DNA of 14,453 nucleotides from Firmicutes bacterium UBA6226 (GCA_002441045.1 DJWQ01000001.1:20080-34532); one strand, 5' to 3'; shown: positions 1 to 8,195, counted from the stretch's first letter. Made by a program: numbers and translations. Notes: a model not told the origin generated them from the letters alone.

Positions 1-40
1 ATTTAGTTATTGGGATTCAAATTACGATATTTAAACTTCA

Positions 41-1624
41 TTATATCTCTTTGATTGCATGCTTTTCACTTAAGCTTGGCAAAAAAACAGTGAATTTGGT
101 AAACTTATTTTGTGAAGATATTACAGAAATTCTACCACCGATCTGCTCGACTCTTTGTCTTACATTATAAAGGCCTTCACCTAAAAATCCATGACTAGAT
201 ATGCCCTCGTTAAATATGCTGGATAAGACTTCTTGCTCTGACATGGAGACGATATCATCAAAAAATAGCGTTTTACTTTCATAAAGAGATTCTTTAATCG
301 CATTGATATCTACGCCTCGTCCATCATCTTCTATTTCAATTTGATAGCCACCATTTAATCTTTGCATTCTAACGATTAGATGTCCTTTTTCAGACTTGTC
401 TATTAGATAACGTTCGGCGGGAGATTCAATGCCATGAATTATGGCATTTGCAGCGAGTTCTATAAAACTACTGATCATTTCTTTGTATAGTTCTTCATCA
501 AAAAATAGCGGCATTCCCTCATATTTAATAGGTGCGAGCTTTTTATTATGCTTCTTAGCTAAATCTTGTGCAAAATTATCAAATCGTCGTATAATTTCGT
601 GTATGCTCACAAATCCAATGCTATTAAAACGATCTAACAACTGCTGCTTTTCACGAGAGTCCTCTAACGATAAGATTAATCGCTTTAGTTCTTCCAACGC
701 TTCTAATTCCACAGTAATATTTCGAGCGGTTAAAATGTCGCGATCTAAATAATGATTCAGATTTTGATAATCCTCTTCTAATAATGCAGCAATCCCGAGA
801 TGTTCAATTTGCTTTTTGAACTGGTTAAAGGTCATATCTTTTGGTAATTTAAACATCTCACTTAAAAAACGATCGATTTCGTCCACAGATTGAGACATCT
901 TTAGAACTCTACAAGCCCCTTTTACTTCATGTAATTTTGAACTCAACTGATTCATTATGGTTTGAACGTCTTCAGAAAATGTAAAGATTCGGTCCAACTC
1001 TTCATTGATAAAACGACTATACTTTTGACTTAAGTTATTAAAATCTCTTTGATGACGAAAAACCTCCAATGCCGTTTCCATCTCCATGATTTTGGCATGG
1101 TATTTTTCGAACTGAGTTGTCATTTGACTCTCATCCGCAATATAAATCGCAAGTTGCTGTGTTTGTGCAATATAATTATACCTAAAAGATATTTTTTTAT
1201 CCTTGTAGTGTTGCTCAATGGGTAATAATGAGATAATTTGTTGTCTTTGTTGATAATCATCTGACATAAAGAGTTCTGTAAACATTTCTTCAATAACTTC
1301 AGTTTCTATGTAACCGAGTTCATGATAGAATTTAGGAACATCAATCTCTGCCGACTTAGAGATATGTGTATCATCAGATATGTGCCACCACTTGGTATTC
1401 ACTTTCATGTTTGCATCCACAAGCACTACAGATTCTGCAAAATTTTCTAGAAGCACGCTATAGTCCAACTCTTTATTATGAATTTTATGCAGGGCTAATA
1501 AAGGGTCTTCTTCAAAAGACACCTTATTTCGATTCAATCTTATATAAGAATATCGATTCCCAATTTCATAAGATACTATACCTACCGCAACCAAGGCGAC
1601 TAGGACTAAAATCGGATTTAACAT
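41..1624 (-). CDS. Membrane-anchored HPt / CheA-like histidine kinase without CheW domain
   Basis: A 527-residue sensor kinase homologue. Residues 4-22 form one N-terminal membrane segment. Residues about 50-170 look like a degenerate PAS-type sensor fold, followed by a predicted coiled coil near 170-210. Residues 231-240 (LHEVKGACRV) match the HxxKG signature of HPt domains, with H232 the likely phosphorylated histidine. Residues 335-515 resemble the CheA kinase core: an RRFDNFAQDLA segment, N-box ELAANAIIHGIESP at 389-402, G1 box DDGRGVD at 433-439 and G2 box LGEGLYNV at 481-488. The protein ends right after the ATPase fold, so the CheW-like P5 domain that docks CheA to receptors is missing. 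The start is supported by AGGAGG at 1632-1637, 7 nt before ATG. It is divergent from the H-NOX chemoreceptor gene and may signal with it; that pairing is inference. The HPt call rests on motif only. Confidence 0.8.
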   Translation of the reverse strand: MLNPILVLVALVAVGIVSYEIGNRYSYIRLNRNKVSFEEDPLLALHKIHNKELDYSVLLENFAESVVLVDANMKVNTKWWHISDDTHISKSAEIDVPKFYHELGYIETEVIEEMFTELFMSDDYQQRQQIISLLPIEQHYKDKKISFRYNYIAQTQQLAIYIADESQMTTQFEKYHAKIMEMETALEVFRHQRDFNNLSQKYSRFINEELDRIFTFSEDVQTIMNQLSSKLHEVKGACRVLKMSQSVDEIDRFLSEMFKLPKDMTFNQFKKQIEHLGIAALLEEDYQNLNHYLDRDILTARNITVELEALEELKRLILSLEDSREKQQLLDRFNSIGFVSIHEIIRRFDNFAQDLAKKHNKKLAPIKYEGMPLFFDEELYKEMISSFIELAANAIIHGIESPAERYLIDKSEKGHLIVRMQRLNGGYQIEIEDDGRGVDINAIKESLYESKTLFFDDIVSMSEQEVLSSIFNEGISSHGFLGEGLYNVRQRVEQIGGRISVISSQNKFTKFTVFLPSLSEKHAIKEI

Positions 1625-1809
1625 AGTGCTTCCTCCTCACCCTATTTTAACATATGTTTGAACAATTTTTTAAATGTTTTAAAAAAGAATACCCGTTTTT
1701 TTCTTTCTACTATATAATGATATTAAACTGTTTTCAACATATCGAATTCACGCTGATGCGGCATATTCGTATCAGATCACATATCAAAATACTAATAAGA
1801 AGGTGAACA
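1625..1809. promoter_or_regulatory. Divergent intergenic region of kinase and H-NOX receptor
   Basis: This 185-bp region must hold the promoters of both divergent genes. On the plus strand a perfect TATAAT lies at 1713-1718, about 95 bp before the receptor start, but no convincing -35 hexamer is seen 16-18 bp upstream. On the minus strand TAAAAT lies close to the kinase ribosome binding site, again with a poor -35. Ribosome binding sites are AGGAGG (minus, 1632-1637) and AAGAAGGTGA (plus, ending just before ATG 1810). I could not find a convincing sigma-28 motif. Confidence 0.45.
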
Positions 1810-3624
1810 ATGAAAGGAACTGTCGTCAATATTTGGCTTAACACCATCGTTACAATCTATGGTGAAAAAACAAAAAATGATATTTTAACAAAAGAAGGAT
1901 GGAATCCTCAAAAGCTTATCACGCCCTTAGAAGAAATTGAAGATGCAAAAATCATGAGTCTAATGGCTGCATTTGCAAGACATGAAGGTCTATCAACTGA
2001 AGAGCTTTGGAAAAAACTCGGTCAAAATAATATCGCATCATTTTATAAATGGTTTCCATCTTTCTTCGACAAGTCTTCAGCAATGGGCTTTTTAGGCATG
2101 ATGGATAAAATCCATACGCAACTTACAAAGATGATCCCAGGCGCAAAGCCACCTAGATTGATTCCTGATGAACTCGATCCAAAAAATATGGTGATCACTT
2201 ACAAATCCAAACGTGGCCTTCAAGCCTATTTGATGGGTTTAATAGAAGGTGTTGGAAAACATTTTAACGAAAAGATAGATGCAAAGATTATCGATCAAAA
2301 AATAGATTCAGATGGCACACATGTAGTTAAAATCCACTTGGCATTTGAGAAAACGCCAAAACAAGTGCGTTCTTACGGCTTTTCTAAGTTCATATCACTT
2401 GGTTTCCTAAAATCACCTTCACTGAAAATCATACTTTTCCCAACCTTGCTTTCATTGTTGGCGGTTATTATACTAAATGGATTTGATAATATTCCACTTT
2501 TAATCGCAACTCCTGTTGTCGTATTACTTGGAGGTTTATTAAATGCAAGTTCAGTGCACAAGCCAATTAAAGACTTAACTGTTGAACTTGAAAAGATTAA
2601 GGCGTTGGAGCTATCTGAGGATTTAATCGTACGTACAGGTGATCAGTTTGAGCACACCTATAAAGGATTAACTGAAGCTAAGGAAAGTTTAAGAGAAGAA
2701 ATCACTTATATCAAAGGGGGCCTTGATGATCTTTACTCATTTACAGGCAAATTCTCTACAGTAGCTAAAAATTTAAGTGAAGTATCTGATTTAATTGCTA
2801 GCGCCGTACAAGAAGTCGCTGAAGGCGCAACACATCAAGCAACAGAAACTGAAAGTTCGGTTAGCATCTTATCTGATAATATCGAAATTCTCAATACAAT
2901 TAGCAAAAGAGAACTTGAAGGTAAAGAAAGTCTTGAGTCTGCTGTACAGCAAATAGAAGTTTCTTTTAATGACCTAGAAGATGTATCTAAAAAATTAAAT
3001 GGTGTTAAAGATAAGTTTGCCGAAGTCAATGCGCAAGGAAATGAACTTAGTGAAAAAGTTTCAGATATCATCACAATTGTAAGTACTGTTGAAAGTATCG
3101 CAGAGCAAACGAACCTCCTTGCACTCAACGCTTCTATTGAAGCAGCAAGAGCAGGGGAAATGGGCAGAGGCTTTAGTGTTGTCGCAGAAGAAATCCGCAA
3201 ACTCGCTGAGGATTCTAAGCAGGCCGTTAACACCATTAACAGTAGCTTAAAGCTCTTTACACAAGGTGTTAATAACATGGTGCAACAAGTTAACGATCAG
3301 TTCAAAGAACTTGAAAACGGAACTAAAACCATGGAAAATGTTACCGATGAAAGCAAGCATGCATCAAGCAGAATCAAAAGTGTATCAACATCTATCTCAG
3401 AGATTTCTAAACAACTCTCAGAAGAAACCGCTAAAATCAACCGTGTATTTGAAAACATGCACACCCTTGCAGCTATAGCAGAAGAAAACTCTGCAACCTC
3501 ACAAGAAATGAGTGCAAACGTGACTAACTTCTCTTCAGAAATTATTTCATTAACCTCAAATATCAGTGAGCTAGAAAAATTAGTTCTCTTCTTAAAGGAT
3601 GAATTAAAACGCTACAAAATCTAA
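1810..3624 (+). CDS. H-NOX heme-domain methyl-accepting chemotaxis protein
   Basis: A 604-residue chemoreceptor with a cytosolic gas sensor. Residues 1-182 form a complete H-NOX domain that aligns without gaps to the numbering of the Thermoanaerobacter Tar4H H-NOX. It has proximal heme ligand H102, the YxSxR heme-propionate motif at Y131/S133/R135, P115, and distal pocket residues W9, N74, F78, Y140 and L144. In that family Y140 with W9 and N74 stabilises bound O2, whereas NO-selective members lack the tyrosine. Two membrane helices (about 207-224 and 229-247) are joined by only a few residues, so there is no external sensor domain. A HAMP-like segment (about 250-300) follows, then the signalling domain with its conserved tip ([19 protein letters not shown], 432-450). 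AAGAAGGTGA precedes the ATG. The likely role is aerotaxis or redox taxis through heme; the O2 preference is inferred from residues. Confidence 0.95.
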   Translation: MKGTVVNIWLNTIVTIYGEKTKNDILTKEGWNPQKLITPLEEIEDAKIMSLMAAFARHEGLSTEELWKKLGQNNIASFYKWFPSFFDKSSAMGFLGMMDKIHTQLTKMIPGAKPPRLIPDELDPKNMVITYKSKRGLQAYLMGLIEGVGKHFNEKIDAKIIDQKIDSDGTHVVKIHLAFEKTPKQVRSYGFSKFISLGFLKSPSLKIILFPTLLSLLAVIILNGFDNIPLLIATPVVVLLGGLLNASSVHKPIKDLTVELEKIKALELSEDLIVRTGDQFEHTYKGLTEAKESLREEITYIKGGLDDLYSFTGKFSTVAKNLSEVSDLIASAVQEVAEGATHQATETESSVSILSDNIEILNTISKRELEGKESLESAVQQIEVSFNDLEDVSKKLNGVKDKFAEVNAQGNELSEKVSDIITIVSTVESIAEQTNLLALNASIEAARAGEMGRGFSVVAEEIRKLAEDSKQAVNTINSSLKLFTQGVNNMVQQVNDQFKELENGTKTMENVTDESKHASSRIKSVSTSISEISKQLSEETAKINRVFENMHTLAAIAEENSATSQEMSANVTNFSSEIISLTSNISELEKLVLFLKDELKRYKI

Positions 3625-3637
3625 TCACATAAAATTA

Positions 3638-3668
3638 GGGAGTCCCATTTTGGCGACTCCCTTTTTTT
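3638..3668 (+). terminator. Rho-independent terminator of the H-NOX receptor gene
   Basis: GGGAGTC at 3638-3644 pairs with GACTCCC at 3655-3661, and a further CC/GG can pair inside. Seven T follow at 3662-3668, only 14 bp after the receptor stop codon. On the minus strand the stem is followed by a weaker T-rich stretch, so it might also slow transcription coming from the convergent MATE gene. Confidence 0.92.
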
Positions 3669-3761
3669 CTTGCAAAATTAAGATGAAATGTTTAACTGAT
3701 TAACAGATTCAATACATAAAATGTGACATGTTTTTTTAATCCATGTAATCCAGTCTCTCGA

Positions 3762-5129
3762 TTAAACGATTTTAGGTCGTTGATAAATATTAGTTTTGAA
3801 ATATAAAAAACCATTGAGAATCAATCTTACAGACATGTCTATACCAATCGCCAAAAAGATAATATTTACGGACCAGTTAAATACATAAGCTGCTGTTAAC
3901 GCGATAGGCACTCTTACCATGTACAAACCCACAAAAGCGGCATACATAGGCATCTTTGTATAGCCAGCCCCTCTTAAAGCACCTCCTAAAACACCAGCTA
4001 TGTTTTGAGGTACTTGTGCCAAACCACATACCAATAAATAGAAGCTACCAATCTCTATCAGTTTCGTATCCGGTGTCATAAAGCCTAGCAATACGGTTGG
4101 AAAGGCGACTAACATGCCACCACCAATCACAGATATAATAATCGCACCTAATAAAATCTCCTTTAGGTATTGTTTTGCGACTTCAGGCTGCTTTGCGCCT
4201 AAATAACGTCCAATAAATGCTGTCGCTGCAACTTGAAATCCTGCAGCGGGCATATAAGCGACACTCTCTGCCTGTAAACCAAGTTGATAGGCAGCATAGG
4301 GGTCCTCTCCATAGGTTAGAATTGCTCTAATGAGCAAAATAGAGCTCAGTTGCCAAAATAGAGATTCAATTGCACTTGGAACGCCAGTATTATAAACAGA
4401 AGTCATTATGTCTCTGCTGAACTCGAAGAATGATTTTATCTTTACACCTGACAATATGGCAGATTTTCTTAAAACTAAAAATAAAGCGAATACCGCTGCT
4501 ACAAACTGTGACAATGCGAGTCCATATGCGGCCCCCATAAGTCCTAGTTTGGGCAAACCGAACAACCCATAGACCAAAACAGCACCAAACAATGCATTTA
4601 ATACATTCATAAGTCCACTGATCATCATTGGCGTTTTAGCATCCCCTTTACCTTGAAGTCCCCCTGAGATGATTAGAACGATTCCCAAGAACGGCATGCC
4701 ACATCCCACGACCCTAAGGACTCTTATGCCGGTTTCAAGCAAACTGCCTTTTGCGCCAAACAAAGTGCCCAGCCAAAACTGCGGTATGATTAACATAGAG
4801 GATAAAAACAGCATAGAAACTAAAAAAATCGATCCAATGGTTTGAGATAATGCACGCCTAATTCTCTCTGGATTGTTTGCACCATAGGCTTGTGCGACGA
4901 CAACTTGAACGCCAATTGCTATCCCTTTATATACTGCCCATATAATCCCTCTAACCCTAGTACTCAGACCCATAGCACCGATGGACTCAGAGCCAAGGTC
5001 ACCTATCAGCTTCATCGAAACAATGCCCACTAACATTTCTAGGATACTTGAAATTAAAATGGGTATTAAAAAAGTTAGGATTTGCAATCTTATTTTTTCT
5101 GTTCTTCTGTCATTAACCGCATAAGTCAC
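3762..5129 (-). CDS. MATE family multidrug/Na+(H+) antiporter (first copy)
   Basis: About 455 residues, highly hydrophobic, with the two-repeat, 12-helix pattern of MATE exporters (family length 440-480). These inner-membrane proteins export cationic drugs or metabolites using a Na+ or H+ gradient; the substrate cannot be read here. The first repeat starts at LQILTFLIPILISSILEMLV and the second near residue 235. The start is uncertain. The only in-frame candidate near the N-terminus is a GTG at 5129 with no Shine-Dalgarno at proper distance. A well-placed GAGGTG serves instead an ATG at 5122 in another frame, which hits a stop at 5090 after a run of six A. One base more or a -1 slip there would give MRLMTEEQKK followed by IRLQILTF. 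A TTG at 5087 is another in-frame option. The gene is divergent from the CoA-disulfide reductase gene. Confidence 0.9.
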   Translation of the reverse strand: MTYAVNDRRTEKIRLQILTFLIPILISSILEMLVGIVSMKLIGDLGSESIGAMGLSTRVRGIIWAVYKGIAIGVQVVVAQAYGANNPERIRRALSQTIGSIFLVSMLFLSSMLIIPQFWLGTLFGAKGSLLETGIRVLRVVGCGMPFLGIVLIISGGLQGKGDAKTPMMISGLMNVLNALFGAVLVYGLFGLPKLGLMGAAYGLALSQFVAAVFALFLVLRKSAILSGVKIKSFFEFSRDIMTSVYNTGVPSAIESLFWQLSSILLIRAILTYGEDPYAAYQLGLQAESVAYMPAAGFQVAATAFIGRYLGAKQPEVAKQYLKEILLGAIIISVIGGGMLVAFPTVLLGFMTPDTKLIEIGSFYLLVCGLAQVPQNIAGVLGGALRGAGYTKMPMYAAFVGLYMVRVPIALTAAYVFNWSVNIIFLAIGIDMSVRLILNGFLYFKTNIYQRPKIV

Positions 5130-5153
5130 CTCTAATATTTCGTGTCCCTTAAC

Positions 5154-5181
5154 AGTTTAGCAAATCCTTACCAACAAGCAA
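5154..5181 (-). promoter_or_regulatory. Putative promoter of the first MATE gene
   Basis: Reading the minus strand, -35 TTGCTT (5176-5181) and -10 TAAACT (5154-5159) are separated by 16 bp. A TG one base before the -10 makes it extended. It lies about 25 bp upstream of the MATE start region. Both hexamers match the consensus only in part. Confidence 0.5.
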
Positions 5182-5251
5182 GCTTTATTTATTTTTACAC
5201 TGAAAAGAATTTTTTTTGCGGTTTCTTAAATATTTGTTCATTTTTTATAGA

Positions 5252-5280
5252 TTGACAATAGAAATAAATGTCTATAAAAT
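5252..5280 (+). promoter_or_regulatory. Sigma-A promoter of the CoA-disulfide reductase gene
   Basis: A perfect -35 TTGACA (5252-5257) and -10 TAAAAT (5275-5280) have an ideal 17-bp spacer. Transcription would start near 5287, giving a leader of about 90 nt before ATG 5376. Confidence 0.82.
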
Positions 5281-5287
5281 GAAATAG

Positions 5288-5307
5288 ACCCCCTAGGTAG
5301 GGGGGGT
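5288..5307. promoter_or_regulatory. CsoR/CstR-type operator-like palindrome at the transcription start
   Basis: ACCCCCTAGGTAGGGGGGGT is an inverted repeat with a C-tract and G-tract around a TA-rich centre, the style of operator bound by the CsoR/RcnR/FrmR/CstR repressor family. It sits directly after the -10 hexamer and covers the predicted transcription start, so a bound repressor would block the promoter. CstR members sense persulfides and control rhodanese/CoA-disulfide reductase genes, which fits the downstream product. No repressor gene of this family lies in the window. Confidence 0.55.
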
Positions 5308-5346
5308 GTTCGTAAAATTACGGAACGCTCATTAATATGAGGTTCC
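5308..5346 (+). promoter_or_regulatory. Leader with two overlapping, mutually exclusive hairpins
   Basis: GTTCGTAA (5308-5315) can pair with TTACGGAAC (5318-5326, one bulge). Alternatively GGAAC (5322-5326) pairs with GTTCC (5342-5346), stacked on CTCAT (5328-5332)/ATGAG (5337-5341) with a TAAT loop. Both use GGAAC, so only one can form. No T-run follows, so this is not a simple terminator. Any regulatory role is inference. Confidence 0.35.
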
Positions 5347-5375
5347 CCTATTTAATACATTATATGAGGTGAAAA

Positions 5376-7400
5376 ATGGAGAAAATCGTTATTATTGGTG
5401 GTGTCGCTGCTGGAGCAACAGCTGCAGCTAAAGCGAGAAGGCTTTCAGCGGACGCACAGATTACAATTTTAGAAGCTGGGGCAGATATTTCTTTTGCAAA
5501 CTGTGGACTGCCTTACTATATCGGTGGCGATATAAAGAACAGATCAAAGTTGATCTTACAGAGTCCTGAAAGTTTTAAAGAACAATACAACACAGATGTG
5601 CATATCTTCACTGCTGCAACTGAAATTGACAGAGCAAACAAAGTCGTTCATACTTTAAACGCTAAAACTGGTGAAAAAAGAAGTTTTGAGTACACTAAGC
5701 TCATCTTAGCACAAGGTGGCAAGCCAATAGCACCACCACTTCCTGGTGCTGATCAAGATCATGTTTTCCAGCTTTGGACACTAGATGATATGGATCGAAT
5801 CAACGCGTTCATTACAGATAAAAATCCTAAAACAGCGGTTGTCGTAGGTGGTGGCTTTATCGGTCTTGAAATGACCGAAGCTCTAGCAAAAAGAGGTATG
5901 AAGGTATCTGTTATTGAAATGATGCCACATGTAATGGGCATCATGGAAGCAGAAATCGCTGGCTTTATTCAAGAAGAATTAATGGCATATGGCGTTTCAT
6001 TATATACAAATAAAGCTTTAGCTGAAGTTGGCAAATCAAATGTCATCTTAAAAGATGGTACAATTGTAGATGCAGATATGGTTTTAATGTCAATAGGCGT
6101 CAGACCGACTTTAAAGCTTGCTCAAGAATCAGGCTTAGCACTTGGTGAGGCTGGTGGATTACTTGTTGATTCTACTTTAAGAACTAGCGACGATAGCATA
6201 TACGCTGCTGGAGACATGATCGAGCTTGAGCACAGAGTCCTTGGCAAAAAAGTAAGAATTCCACTTGCAGGCCCAGCAAACAGACAAGGAAGAATTGCTG
6301 CTGAAAATGCCTTTGGGTTAAAACATGAATATAAAGGTTCTATCGGTACTTCAATCGTTAGAGTATTTGAAGCAGTTGCTGGTACAACCGGTTTATCGCT
6401 TAAAGCAGCAAGAGCTGAAGGCATCAATGCCGACGCAATCGTCGTTCACAAAGAGCACCATACTTCTTATTATCCTGGTGCTGAAATGGTATCGGTCCTC
6501 GTGGTATATGATAAAGAAACAGGTACAATTATCGGTGGCCAAACTGCTGGTTATGAGGGTGCTGATAGAAGACTTGATGTTTTAGCAACAGCAATCGCTT
6601 CTAAACTTACAGTTTCTGATCTGTCAGATGTGGATTTCGCATATTCCCCACCACTTGGCAATGCAAATGATGCAATTAACATGGCATCTTATGTTGCCGA
6701 AAACAGAATGTCAGGTTTCTCACCTGCTTTAACAATCAGTGAGCTCGATGCTTTCCTTGAGGGCAAAAAAGCAACATGGATCGATTTAAGAGACGTTTTC
6801 TCATATGAAAAGGCACATGTTGAAGGCGCTATCAACTTACCTTTAGAAGTATTATCAAGTTCTATGGCATCACTTGATCCAAACAGCTTAATTTTAGTCT
6901 ATGATCAAACGGGTAAAAAAGGTCATCAAGCCCTTAGAACACTTGTTGGTGCTGGTTTTACAAACGTCATCAACGTAAGTGGTGGTTTCATCAGCCTTTC
7001 AAATTATGTTAGAGCTTTAGCGCCTGTAAGCTTTGAACTTAAACTATCTGCACCTGAAGCGAAAACACTTGGTGAAGAAGCTGAAGTAGCGACAACTGAA
7101 GATCAAGAAGTCGTTGTAGAAACAACAAAAGAAGTATCTAACGAACCAATCATTATCGATGTAAGAACAGAAGAAGAGTTTGCATATGGCGCTTACCCAG
7201 GTGCAATCAACATTCCCCTAGATGAGCTAGAATCTCAAGTCGATGATTTAGGCCGCTCAGATCGTCAAATCACACTATACTGTGCATCAGGTGCAAGAAG
7301 TGCTTATGCCGTTCAAATTCTTAAAGCATATGGCTTCACAAACCTAGAAAATGGCGGAGGCTTAGCTAGAATGATGGCGAACTTAAGAAGAAATGCCTAA
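5376..7400 (+). CDS. CoA-disulfide/polysulfide reductase with tandem rhodanese domains
   Basis: A 674-residue flavoprotein of the CoA-disulfide reductase/NADH-persulfide reductase group, which uses NAD(P)H to reduce CoA disulfides, CoA-persulfides or polysulfide. The N-terminal FAD fold has GGVAAGATAA at 8-17, active-site cysteine C43 in the family motif FANCGLPYYIGG, an NAD-binding GGGFIGLE at 158-165 and YAAGD at 276-280. The dimerisation domain ends with the family-typical YSPPLGNANDAINMA (423-437). A first rhodanese domain (about 453-545) has the loop DQTGKKG at 510-516 where the cysteine should be, so it is probably inactive. After an acidic linker, a second rhodanese (about 588-672) keeps C636 in CASGARS. 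Single-rhodanese fusions are the common form. GAGGTG lies 4 nt before the ATG. Persulfide-linked control is suggested by the operator upstream. The protein is probably cytosolic. Confidence 0.93.
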   Translation: MEKIVIIGGVAAGATAAAKARRLSADAQITILEAGADISFANCGLPYYIGGDIKNRSKLILQSPESFKEQYNTDVHIFTAATEIDRANKVVHTLNAKTGEKRSFEYTKLILAQGGKPIAPPLPGADQDHVFQLWTLDDMDRINAFITDKNPKTAVVVGGGFIGLEMTEALAKRGMKVSVIEMMPHVMGIMEAEIAGFIQEELMAYGVSLYTNKALAEVGKSNVILKDGTIVDADMVLMSIGVRPTLKLAQESGLALGEAGGLLVDSTLRTSDDSIYAAGDMIELEHRVLGKKVRIPLAGPANRQGRIAAENAFGLKHEYKGSIGTSIVRVFEAVAGTTGLSLKAARAEGINADAIVVHKEHHTSYYPGAEMVSVLVVYDKETGTIIGGQTAGYEGADRRLDVLATAIASKLTVSDLSDVDFAYSPPLGNANDAINMASYVAENRMSGFSPALTISELDAFLEGKKATWIDLRDVFSYEKAHVEGAINLPLEVLSSSMASLDPNSLILVYDQTGKKGHQALRTLVGAGFTNVINVSGGFISLSNYVRALAPVSFELKLSAPEAKTLGEEAEVATTEDQEVVVETTKEVSNEPIIIDVRTEEEFAYGAYPGAINIPLDELESQVDDLGRSDRQITLYCASGARSAYAVQILKAYGFTNLENGGGLARMMANLRRNA

Positions 7401-7442
7401 ATCCATTCACTTAAAAAAAATAATATAAGTCTTTAAAGAAGA

Positions 7443-7484
7443 AAAGCCTGTCAAAATTTCCATAGCGGAATTAAGACAGGCTTT
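7443..7484. terminator. Bidirectional terminator between convergent genes
   Basis: AAAGCCTGTC (7443-7452) pairs perfectly with GACAGGCTTT (7475-7484), and an inner ATTTCC/GGAATT pairing extends the stem. T-rich sequence follows on the plus strand (TTTATTATTTG) and T-rich sequence follows on the minus strand too. It is placed between the convergent CoA-disulfide reductase and ribU genes and can serve both. Confidence 0.85.
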
Positions 7485-7503
7485 ATTATTTGTTATCTAA
7501 TGA

Positions 7504-8103
7504 TTACATCCCTTTATGAAGGATTGGGGATAAGTGTTTGTAAAGAATCAATGTTAGTACTGAAAGAACTGCACCTTTAAATAAGTTAAAAGGCAAAATG
7601 CCAAGTAACACCAAATCCCAAACCGAATCAATATTATGGTTTACAGCAGTACCCATACCTACGATTGCATCAATTGGCATAAATGCTGTATAGAATGGAA
7701 TTAAGACAAAATAGTTAGCAAGCGCACCAGTAATCGCCATTGTCACTGTACCTATTGCTAAACCGATGATTGCTGATTTTTTCGATTTATTTTTTTTGTA
7801 GATGAATGCTGCTGGAACGATGATTGCTGATCCTATCACAAAGTTTGCAAGTTCTCCAACACCACCGGTTGTCGTTTGTAATAAGTGTAAAATGTTTTTA
7901 ACCGCTTCAATTGCAACACCAGCAAATGGTCCAAGTGCAAAAGCGCCAATTAATGCAGGTAAATCACTCACATCAATTTTTAAAAACGCTGGGAATATCG
8001 GAATTAATAATTCAAGTTGCATTAGTACAAATGCGATTACACTTAACATTGCTACTTTTGTCATTGTTGACACATTGAGTTTCTTTTTAGTTGTTGTCAC
8101 CAT
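7504..8103 (-). CDS. ribU: ECF transporter S component for riboflavin, RibU
   Basis: A 199-residue membrane protein of the RibU family. It is the substrate-binding S component that works with the shared energising module (EcfA, EcfA', EcfT) to import riboflavin; that module is not encoded in this window. Sequence signs are the family N-terminal region with FPAFLKIDVSDLPALIGAFALGP (residues about 37-59), the KNILHLL segment near residue 69, and about six hydrophobic helices. The length is as expected. ATG 8103 is preceded by AGGAGG at 8112-8117 with 8-nt spacing. The upstream FMN riboswitch and terminator confirm the flavin role: the gene should be switched off when FMN is plentiful. Confidence 0.93.
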   Translation of the reverse strand: MVTTTKKKLNVSTMTKVAMLSVIAFVLMQLELLIPIFPAFLKIDVSDLPALIGAFALGPFAGVAIEAVKNILHLLQTTTGGVGELANFVIGSAIIVPAAFIYKKNKSKKSAIIGLAIGTVTMAITGALANYFVLIPFYTAFMPIDAIVGMGTAVNHNIDSVWDLVLLGILPFNLFKGAVLSVLTLILYKHLSPILHKGM

Positions 8104-8127
8104 TTCTAAAACCTCCTAATTATTGTC

Positions 8128-8141
8128 GTCGGATTTCCGAC
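8128..8141 (-). other. Small hairpin just upstream of the ribU Shine-Dalgarno
   Basis: GTCGGA/TCCGAC with a two-base centre forms a short palindrome about 10 nt before the AGGAGG of ribU. A six-pair stem with so small a loop must open slightly. It could be a minor structure in the leader; no function is shown. Confidence 0.3.
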
Positions 8142-8195
8142 CAATTGTGTGTGGGGCTTCAGGGTATTTGTTTGTTGTTTAAAAGTAGTGCTAAT

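Noticed and set aside
1724..1750. Sigma-28-like promoter (TAAA and a CGA-containing -10) before the H-NOX receptor
   Set aside because: The spacing is off and the -10 matches GCCGATAA in too few positions to call.
2835..3278. 147-codon open frame antisense to the receptor gene
   Set aside because: It is a shadow of the signalling domain in another frame, with no ribosome binding site and low-complexity, serine-leucine-rich composition.
3700..3761. Terminator of the first MATE gene
   Set aside because: Only a 5-bp ACATG/CATGT pairing with an A-rich loop and a weak T tail is seen; too weak to annotate.
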